A DNA stretch of 38,946 bases, taken from positions 1 through 38,946 of the forward strand of contig JAKJGY010000019.1 in assembly GCA_022704145.1 (NCBI GenBank). The letters run 5' to 3'. The translations under genes were made by a program, and so were the position numbers. Origin of the DNA: Verrucomicrobiota bacterium (GTDB lineage: Bacteria > Verrucomicrobiota > Kiritimatiellia > RFP12 > UBA1067). The notes under the pieces are model-generated. The model was not told the origin of the DNA. It saw nothing but the letters and a program-made list of their open reading frames with translations, and did no database searches. Below are positions 13,638 to 20,800 of this stretch, piece after piece. Position 1 is the stretch's first letter; the number at the start of each line of letters is the position of its first letter.

Positions 13638-13794
13638 GATTGGAGAATTGAAACTGGAAACTGGAAACTGGGAAGTGGGAGAGCGGAGAGTGGCATGGGA
13701 CGGGGGCCGGGCGGTCCGCGGTAGCGGCGACGCGGTAGCGTCGAGCCCGGCGACGGAGGGACGCGCAAAGCGCGTCGGTTTTTGGAGAGAGGCG
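13638..13794 (+). repeat. Intergenic element B, copy 2, with GGAAACT heptads
   Basis: The leader and order of stems match copy 1. The loop of the inner hairpin is GGTA instead of GGCA, and that of the last hairpin AAA instead of GCA, while the stems CGACGC/GCGTCG and GACGCGC/GCGCGTC are kept. Confidence 0.75.
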
Positions 13795-13880
13795 AGTGGA
13801 AAGCGGGAAGTAGAAAGTAGAAAGTGGAAAGTGGGAGAGAGGTGAACGCTCAACGTTGAACGCTCAGCTCTTAACGCTGA
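13795..13880 (+). repeat. Two heptad families after element B
   Basis: GTGGAAA and GTAGAAA units (about 13796-13838) are followed by TGAACGC / TCAACGT / TTAACGC units (about 13841-13880). The same pair of families in the same order is found after FGE-3. The next 155 bp (13881-14036) hold nothing I can identify. Confidence 0.8.
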
Positions 13881-14036
13881 AGTGAGGATGTCGGGAATGG
13901 AAAGGCTTGAGAGGAAAGGCGAAGGCTTGGAGGGCGAGGCTCTGACGAGCTGTTGTGCAGGCGGTGCGACGGCTGGCGGGGACGCTCACCCCCCGGCGAG
14001 GGAATGCTGGCGCGGCGAACCTCGCAAGTGGCTCTC

Positions 14037-14074
14037 TGCCTTTCCACTTACTACTTTTCGCTTTCTACTTTAAA
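14037..14074 (+). repeat. Heptad array, pyrimidine-rich, in the leader of the kinase gene
   Basis: CCTTTCCACTTACTAC and CTTTCTAC units lie just before the AAAGGAGG site of the kinase-AAA gene. Confidence 0.85.
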
Positions 14075-14096
14075 CTGATCCCCAAAGGAGGTTCTG

Positions 14097-16421
14097 ATGC
14101 AGACGAAAATCGGCGATTTCGTGGTCGGTGAGACGCTGGGGCGGGGCGGGTTCAAGACCGTCTACCGGGCCCGCAACACGGCGGCGGCCGCGAACGGCCT
14201 GCCGGAGCAGGTGGCGCTGTGCGTGCCGCACGCGCAGGATGCGGAGTCGCGCGCCATGCTCGAGAAGGAGTGCGCCATCGCGCAGTCGCTCGACCATCCC
14301 GCGATCGTGCGCTTCTTCGGCGTGAGGGAGAGCGGCGGCACGCTCTACGTCCTCACCGAGCTGGTCGAGGGCGAGACGCTCTCAGAGACGCTGAAACGCC
14401 GGGGACCGCTTCCGCTGCCGGAGGCGGTCGGGATCGTCAGGCAGGCTGCGGACGCGCTCGACTACGTACACGCGAACCTGCGCTTCCACCGCGACGTCAA
14501 GCCGGGGAACCTGATGCTGGAGGCGGCAGGCGCGGGCGCGCCGCCCCGCGTGCGGCTCTTGGATTTCGGGCTGGCGCGGCTGATGGCGCATTCGCAGTAC
14601 CTGGCGCAGTCGCGGGTGGGCTCGGTGGGCTACATGGCCCCGGAGCAGTTCGGCGGGGCGGCTGGCATGAAGGCCGACGTATGGGCGCTGGGCGTGACCT
14701 TCTACCAGATGGTGGCCAACACGCTGCCGTTCGTGGCCCGCGACGAGGCCTCGCTGATGCACAACATCCTCTACGAGGCGCCGGCGCTCGACGCGCTCGA
14801 GGGCGGCGCCATGGACCGCCGGCTGGTGGGGGTAATGCGGCGTGTGCTGGAAAAGGATCCCGACAAGCGTTACGCCAAGGCCGGCGACTTCGCCTCAGAT
14901 CTGGAGGCGGTGCTGGTGCATGCTGGCGCGGTCAGCCCGTTCGAGGGCGAGATCGAGGTACTGCTGCGGTCGCATTTCCCGCTGCTCTTTATCGAGTCGC
15001 ACGAGGAGGCGCGTGTGCTGGCCTCGCTCGAGCGCATACGCGAGACCCTGGCGGCGGGGGGGCAGGCGGCCGAGCTGTTCGTCTGGAGCGAGACGCGCGG
15101 CCTGTGCGACCGGCAGGGGCGCGTGGTGCAGCAGACGGTCGGCGACCCGATCGCGGCGCTGCAGGGGGTGATCCAGACGCGCGAGAGCGGCCTCTTCGTG
15201 TTTCTGGACATGCACCGCCACTTCACGCCCGTCAGCGTGCGCCTGATCCGCGACGCGATCTGGACCGTCAAGCGGCAGCGCAAGAGCCTGGTCTTCGTCT
15301 CGCCTGTGGCGTCGCTGCCGCAGGAGCTGGAAGCCGACGCCACGCTGGTGTCGTACCCGCCGCCGGAGATGGAGCGGCTGCGCCAGGTGGTCGAGGCGGT
15401 GCACGGCGAGGCGGCGGGTGCCGGGGCGCCGGCGCTCGACGGCGCGCTGCGCGAGTCGCTGGCGCGGGCGGTGGTCGGGCTGACGGAGCGCGAGGCCGAG
15501 CGGGTGCTGCGGCGCGCGGCCGTGGCGCGGGGCGGGCTCGGCCCCGAGTGCGTGACCGAAGTCGTGCGGCAGAAACAGCAGGCCGTGCGCAAGTCGGGCG
15601 TGCTCGAGTTCGTGGAGCCGGACGTCACCTTCGACGACGTCGGCGGACTGGCCAACCTGAAGAACTGGTTCCGCTCGCGGCGCCGGGCCTTCTCGCCGGA
15701 AGGGATGCGCTTCGGCCTGCGGCCGCCGCGCGGCGCCGTGCTGGTCGGCGTGCCGGGGTGCGGCAAGAGCCTGAGCGCCAAGGCGCTGGCGGCCGACTGG
15801 CAGACCCCGCTGCTGCGGCTCGACATGGGCCGCCTGCGCGGCTCGCTGCTCGGCGAATCGGAACGGCGGCTGCGGACCGCCTTGCAGACCGCCGAGGCGG
15901 CCGCGCCCTGCGTGCTGTGGATCGACGAGTTGGAGAAAGCGTTCTCGGGGTTGGGAGGCGCTCAGGACAGCGGCGTCAGCCAGCGTATGTTCGGGCTCTT
16001 TCTGAACTGGCTCTCCGAGCGGCGCGCGCCGGTCTTCGTCATCGCGACCGCGAACAACGTGCGGCAGCTACCCCCCGAGTTCACCCGCAAGGGCCGCTTC
16101 GACGAGATCTTTTTCGTCGGGCTGCCGCACGAGGCGGAGCGCGGCTCCATCTGGGACATCCATCTCAAGCGGCCGCGCAAGGTCGCCGACGGCCTCGACC
16201 GCGCGGCCCTGATCCGCGCCTCACAGGGCTTTTCGGGGGCCGAGATCGCCGAGGCGGTGGTCACCGCCATGTTTCAGGCCTTCTCCGACAACGCCCGGCC
16301 CGTCAGCCAGGCCGACCTCGAAGCTGCACTCAGCGAAGGAATACCACTCAGCCAGTCGCACGCCGGTATGATCGCAGAGATGCTGGCTTGGGGGCGGAAC
16401 AACGCGCTCGCCGCCAGTTGA
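14097..16421 (+). CDS. WNK-like protein kinase fused to Ycf46-like AAA ATPase
   Basis: The ribosome-binding site AAAGGAGG precedes this 774-residue protein. Residues 5-270 are a protein kinase: glycine loop GRGGFKTVY (15-23), HRDVKPGN (131-138), DFG (156-158) and APE (181-183). The usual VAIK lysine is missing: the beta-3 strand reads VALC with Cys42, while Lys20 sits in the glycine loop, as in eukaryotic WNK kinases (SFKTVY and VAWC). Residues about 280-500 are the degenerate Ycf46 N-terminal domain. Residues 505-770 are an AAA module with Walker A GVPGCGKS near 552, Walker B VLWIDELEK near 607, ATANNVRQLPPEF and RKGRFDE. No transmembrane segment is seen. It probably phosphorylates components of the island and couples this to AAA remodelling; targets are unknown. 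Confidence 0.9.
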   Translation: MQTKIGDFVVGETLGRGGFKTVYRARNTAAAANGLPEQVALCVPHAQDAESRAMLEKECAIAQSLDHPAIVRFFGVRESGGTLYVLTELVEGETLSETLKRRGPLPLPEAVGIVRQAADALDYVHANLRFHRDVKPGNLMLEAAGAGAPPRVRLLDFGLARLMAHSQYLAQSRVGSVGYMAPEQFGGAAGMKADVWALGVTFYQMVANTLPFVARDEASLMHNILYEAPALDALEGGAMDRRLVGVMRRVLEKDPDKRYAKAGDFASDLEAVLVHAGAVSPFEGEIEVLLRSHFPLLFIESHEEARVLASLERIRETLAAGGQAAELFVWSETRGLCDRQGRVVQQTVGDPIAALQGVIQTRESGLFVFLDMHRHFTPVSVRLIRDAIWTVKRQRKSLVFVSPVASLPQELEADATLVSYPPPEMERLRQVVEAVHGEAAGAGAPALDGALRESLARAVVGLTEREAERVLRRAAVARGGLGPECVTEVVRQKQQAVRKSGVLEFVEPDVTFDDVGGLANLKNWFRSRRRAFSPEGMRFGLRPPRGAVLVGVPGCGKSLSAKALAADWQTPLLRLDMGRLRGSLLGESERRLRTALQTAEAAAPCVLWIDELEKAFSGLGGAQDSGVSQRMFGLFLNWLSERRAPVFVIATANNVRQLPPEFTRKGRFDEIFFVGLPHEAERGSIWDIHLKRPRKVADGLDRAALIRASQGFSGAEIAEAVVTAMFQAFSDNARPVSQADLEAALSEGIPLSQSHAGMIAEMLAWGRNNALAAS

Positions 16422-16470
16422 CTCGGCGACGCCGTGGGGCCGCTCCCTAAACTGCGGGAGATGCTTTCGG

Positions 16471-17709
16471 TCAACCGCTCGACAGTGACCGTGTAGCGGA
16501 AGCGGGCGGTTGCGCCAGATGCGGCAGGGCGTAACGCATCCGGTAGGCGCGCGGGGTCATGCCCTCCGCCTGGGCAAAGACATTGTTCAGATACTGCGCG
16601 TGGCAGAAGCCGGTGCGCCGCGCGACCTCCTGCAGCGCGGCATCGGTGTGCGTCAGCAGGTGCTTGACGGCGGCCAGGCGGATCCGCAGCACTTCGGCGT
16701 GCACGGAGCGGTTGAGGTGCTGCAGGAAGAGCCGGTCAAGCGTGCTGCGCGAGACGCCGGCGGCAGCGGCCACCTCCTCGATGCCGAAGCTGCGGCCGAT
16801 GTTGTCCTTCAGGAAACGCACCGCAAGGCGCACGGCCGGGATGCTGATGGCGGTCAGGTCGGTGCTGCGCCGGAGCATCACGCCGGCCGGCGGAATGAGC
16901 AGGGGACGGTCCGGAGCGGGGACGCCGCCGATCAGCCGGTCGAGCAGGGCCGCCCCCTCGTAGCCGACACGCACCAGGTCGTGCGCGATGCTGGAGAGCG
17001 GCACGGGCTGGTTCAGGCAGATCAGCTCGTTGTCGTCCACACCGAGGATGGCGACCTCCTCGGGAACGGCGATGCCCGCCGCGCGACAGACGTCCTCGAT
17101 CTTGGAGGCGTCGTAATCGTTGTGCGCAAAGACGGCGAGCGGCTTGGGCGCGGCGCGCAGGTGCCGTTCGAGCCACTGCCGCATGCGCTTCCAACTGTCG
17201 GGCGAGTCCGCGCAGGCCTTCTCCCAGACCCAGACCAGAGGCGCGTTCAGGCCCTGTGCGGCGCAGGTCTCGCAGAAGCCGCGCAGGCGGAGGTTGTGAA
17301 TCGGTGAGAAGTCGGTCGAGAACCAGGCCGCGTTGCGGAAGCCGCGCTCCGAGAAGTGCTCGGCCGCAAGGCTGCCGATACGGGTGTGGTCGCCCGCGAC
17401 CCGCGGCAGGTCGATGTCAGGACGGTACAGGCCCAAGTCGACGACGGGGATGTCGAGCCGCCGGACATAGGCGGTGAGGTCGCGGCGCCGGTAGAAGACG
17501 GTCAGGACACCGTCGCCCTCCCAGCCGCGCGGGACAAGCGTGCGCTCGTCGACGGTCAGATGCCAGTCATGCTCCCGCGCATAACGGCCGATCCCCTGGC
17601 GGATACGGTGATCGTACCACTCCATCAGAATCAGGATATTCCGCTGCGCAAGTGTTGACCGTGCCACACCCATGACAAAATATTGCACCAATTTGACCGG
17701 GAAATGCAA
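16471..17709 (-). CDS. XylR-type transcriptional regulator (sugar-binding domain plus AraC HTH)
   Basis: This 412-residue protein has a LacI-like periplasmic-binding fold (ILILMEWYDHRIRQGIGRYA, VAGDHTRIGSLAAEHFSERGF, ILGVDDNELICLNQPVPLSSI) at residues about 20-280. A C-terminal AraC-type DNA-binding domain with two helix-turn-helices follows (SFGIEEVAAAAGVSRSTLDRLF and a second ending MTPRAYRMRY). That order is typical of XylR-type sugar regulators, which bind a sugar and activate catabolic genes. It is divergent from the large beta-helix gene and probably controls that plus-strand run. The start is uncertain: residue 13 (MGVARSTLAQ) is an alternative and no clear Shine-Dalgarno is visible at either. 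The inducer is unknown. Confidence 0.88.
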   Translation of the reverse strand: MHFPVKLVQYFVMGVARSTLAQRNILILMEWYDHRIRQGIGRYAREHDWHLTVDERTLVPRGWEGDGVLTVFYRRRDLTAYVRRLDIPVVDLGLYRPDIDLPRVAGDHTRIGSLAAEHFSERGFRNAAWFSTDFSPIHNLRLRGFCETCAAQGLNAPLVWVWEKACADSPDSWKRMRQWLERHLRAAPKPLAVFAHNDYDASKIEDVCRAAGIAVPEEVAILGVDDNELICLNQPVPLSSIAHDLVRVGYEGAALLDRLIGGVPAPDRPLLIPPAGVMLRRSTDLTAISIPAVRLAVRFLKDNIGRSFGIEEVAAAAGVSRSTLDRLFLQHLNRSVHAEVLRIRLAAVKHLLTHTDAALQEVARRTGFCHAQYLNNVFAQAEGMTPRAYRMRYALPHLAQPPASATRSLSSG

Positions 17710-17839
17710 TGGGAAACTTTTTCGGTGCGCATTATGATCATCCTGGATGTTGGAGCTGGGTTTGCGCGAGGTGATGCTGCGGACGGTATACGGTTAAGGG
17801 CTTGTGCGGCGGAGTAACGCTCGGAGATGGAGGCACGGG
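17710..17839 (+). promoter_or_regulatory. Divergent control region between the regulator and beta-helix genes
   Basis: The left part (about 17670-17745), around the regulator start, is notably A/T-rich for this DNA (AAATATTGCACCAATTTG, ATTATGATCATCC), as expected for promoters of a divergent pair. A possible plus-strand -10 TATACG lies at 17787-17792. No operator can be assigned with confidence. Confidence 0.35.
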
Positions 17840-20800
17840 ATGAAACGGGTCATGCGTAATGCGGCGATGGCGGTGTGTGCGTTGGCGGCAGGGGTGGGCG
17901 TGGCACAGAGCTGGGTGAGTCCGGCTGACGGGAGCTGGGGTGTGGCGGGCAACTGGAGCGGCGGCGCAGTGCCGGCGGGAACGGCGCAGGTGGCGTTCAC
18001 CAACGCGCATTCCGGCACGTTGGCCGTGACGCTCGATGGCGACCGCTCCCAGACCGGAGGGCTGGTTTTCGGCGGCGGCGACTGGAGCCTCCTGCCGGGT
18101 ACGCCCGGAACCAGCGCGCTGACGCTCGGCGGCGTGATCACGAATCTGGGCGGCGTCCTGACGCTGGGCGTGCCGGGGACGACCCCGGGAAGCGGCAACG
18201 TGACCAAGCGGGGTCCCGGCGAACTGGTCGTCGCGGCGGAGCGCGCCTTTCTCACCTCGCCGGTGATTGAGGCGGGCGTGGCACGGGTCGCGGCGGCCGG
18301 GGCGCTTCGGACGGCCTCGGGCGTGGACACCTTTGTGGACGGCACGGGCGCGTTGATCGTGGACGGCGGCCGGGTTGAAACCAAGATCCTCCGGCTCGGC
18401 GGCAACCTCCTGGCCGACGGCGCGTTGTTCCGTATGACCTCCGGTACGGTCAACTGCGGCGGCAGCGGCGAGGCGGTGCTGCTGATCGGTTACACGGCCG
18501 GCACCGCGCTTCAGGGCAGCGCGCGCGTCGAGATTTTGGGCGGCACGTTCGCGGCCACTGGCGCGGTGGCGAACGCGGGCATTTACATCGGCACCAAGCA
18601 GCCCGCGACGTTGGTGGTCGCAGGAACCAACGGCGCGCCCGCCATGGTGAACGTGGACAAAATCTGGTTCGGCTGGCGTGACGGCGCGAACAACCACGCC
18701 ACGACCAACGACTTCGAAATCGGCAGCAACGCGGTCGTGACCGCGACCACGCACCTGTCGCGCGGCACGCCCCTGGGTTTGGGGCGCGTCTACCTGAAGC
18801 CGGGCGGCGCGCTGCGCACGCCGAGTGTGCATACGCTCGCCGGCGCGCTGGAGTTCCGTTTCCAGGGTGGCACGCTCGAGCTGACGGGTCAGGCGAGTTC
18901 CTTCTTCACCGGTGCGGGCCTGCGCGTGTTCGCGGATGCGGCTTCGACGCTCGACATCGGTACGAATCACGTCGCGGCGCTCACCCCGCTGACCGGCGCG
19001 GCGACACTGACGAAGAGGGGTGTCGGCACGCTGCTGTTCGGCGGCGACCAGAGCGGCTTCACGGGTACGCTGGAGGTCGGGACGGGCGCAGTGGTCGCGA
19101 GCAATCTGACCGGCGAGGCGGGGCTGGCCGTACGGCTCGCCGCAGGCACCTCGCTTGATCTCGCCAACACCGCGGGTGCGCTTGAAGTCACGGGAGACGC
19201 GGCGGTGACCGCTGCCGAAACCGGGCTGACGCTCAGTTCGCTGACCCTCGAAGGCGGAACGCTGACGCTGCCGGACAACGACTATCTGACCGTGCTCGCG
19301 CTCGACGTGCCGGCGGGCGCGGAGGTGACGCTGTCATGCGCGGGTACGGTCGCGATCGGCGCGCTCACGGGCGGCGGCACGCTGACCGTGGCGGGCGGCG
19401 GCACTTTCGGCGTGGTGGACGATACGGGTTTCACGGGTAGTGTTTCGGCCGAGTCCGGCACGACGCTGAACTCAGGCGTTACCGTGATCAGTCGGCTGAC
19501 AGTCTCTGGCGCGCAGACGTTCTCAACGGCGGGCGGCCTTGTGACGGTGGACGAGCTGACGCTCGCCGGAGGCGTGCTGACCGTGGCCGGGGGCGGGGCG
19601 TTGGCGTTGGGTGACGTGCATGTCGCCGCAGGCGCGTCGGTCGGAATCGCCCTGGCCGGCGGCTCGGCGGTCACCAACGTGGCGTCGCTGGACTTGGGCG
19701 CGGGCAGCGTGTTCACGCCGGAAGTGGATGCGGCGAGCACGCTGGCCGTGGGCGTCGCGACGGGACGCGGCACGCTGCGTCTGACGGCCGGGACGGTGGC
19801 GATCGGCAGCCTGGCGACGGATCTCAGCTTCGATATCGAGGGCGGGAGGGTGACGGCTCAGCCGCAGACCGCTTCGGCCTCCCCGACTTTCGCATCCGGC
19901 GAGCCGGCGTTCTGGGTGGACGCTTCGGAAGCCGGGTCGTTGGTGACGGTCGGCGGCAAGCTGGAGTGGCGCGACCGTCGCTATAACGAGGCCGGTCCTT
20001 ATGACATGAAGGCGATCGCGACGAATGTGCAGCCGACGGTCGTCGCCGCCGATCCGGAGCTGCAGGGGCGCAGCGTGGTGCGGTTCGTTTCGCCCGCATC
20101 CAACACGTACAAGGGCATGGTGTGGAACAAGCGGCTGACCCAGGTGCGCACGGTCTTCTGGGTCATCGGCGCACAGGAGGGCGGCGGCGGACTGCTGGGC
20201 GACGAGTCGCTGATCGACTATCTGCGCGGTGAGGTCCCTGCGGGTTCGGGCTTCGACGTGCCGACCGACATCTTCTATGCGCCGCTGTTCAGCCTGAAGT
20301 TCGCGAACCAGAACCGCGACAACATCCGTAACGTACAGAACGGCAGCACGCGGATCAACGGCCAGGCGGTCGACGCCTTCCGCAACGGGTTCCCTACGCC
20401 GGACTACCATCTTGTCTCCGTGCGTACGGCCGGAGATACCGTAGCGAGGACTTTCGCGTCAGAGCGGACGAGCCAGTCGTTTACGCGCTCCGGCTGCCAG
20501 CGGTTGGCCGAGGCGCTGGTCTTCACCAATGCCCTGACGGATGCGGAGATTGCCGCGACGGAGGCCTATCTGCAGGCCAAGTGGTTCGGTAGTGCGGTGC
20601 GGGCGCGCCGCGTGCGCCTCGGCGGGGCGGCTGCGCGCTTCGAGATTCAGGGCGGCGAGGTGCTCGTCGACGAACTGCGGCTGGATGCGGAAGGGCTGGC
20701 GCTGACGAACGCGCTGGCGGGCGTCTCGCGGATCGACCGGCTCGTGGTGGCCGTGTCCGGCGTCACGCTGGGCAACGAGGCGCGCACCGCCTTGCCCTAC

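Noticed and set aside
13882..14073. Small ORF of 63 codons before the kinase gene
   Set aside because: It shows no recognisable motif, ends within the heptad leader of the kinase gene, and has repeat-like composition.
303..14074. Heptad arrays as CRISPR
   Set aside because: Units are 7 bp without unique spacers of constant length, and no cas genes are present.
303..14074. Heptad arrays as triplex-forming (H-DNA) tracts
   Set aside because: Each unit contains a T within the purine strand, so long pure purine mirror repeats are lacking.
1..16421. DGR reverse transcriptase or template repeat inside the window
   Set aside because: No frame shows reverse transcriptase motifs such as YxDD, and no segment matches the VRs with AAC codons in place of NNC. 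All six copies are variable regions.
16422..16470. Terminator between the kinase and XylR genes (CTCCC ... GGGAG)
   Set aside because: The 5-bp stem and scattered T residues are too weak to call.
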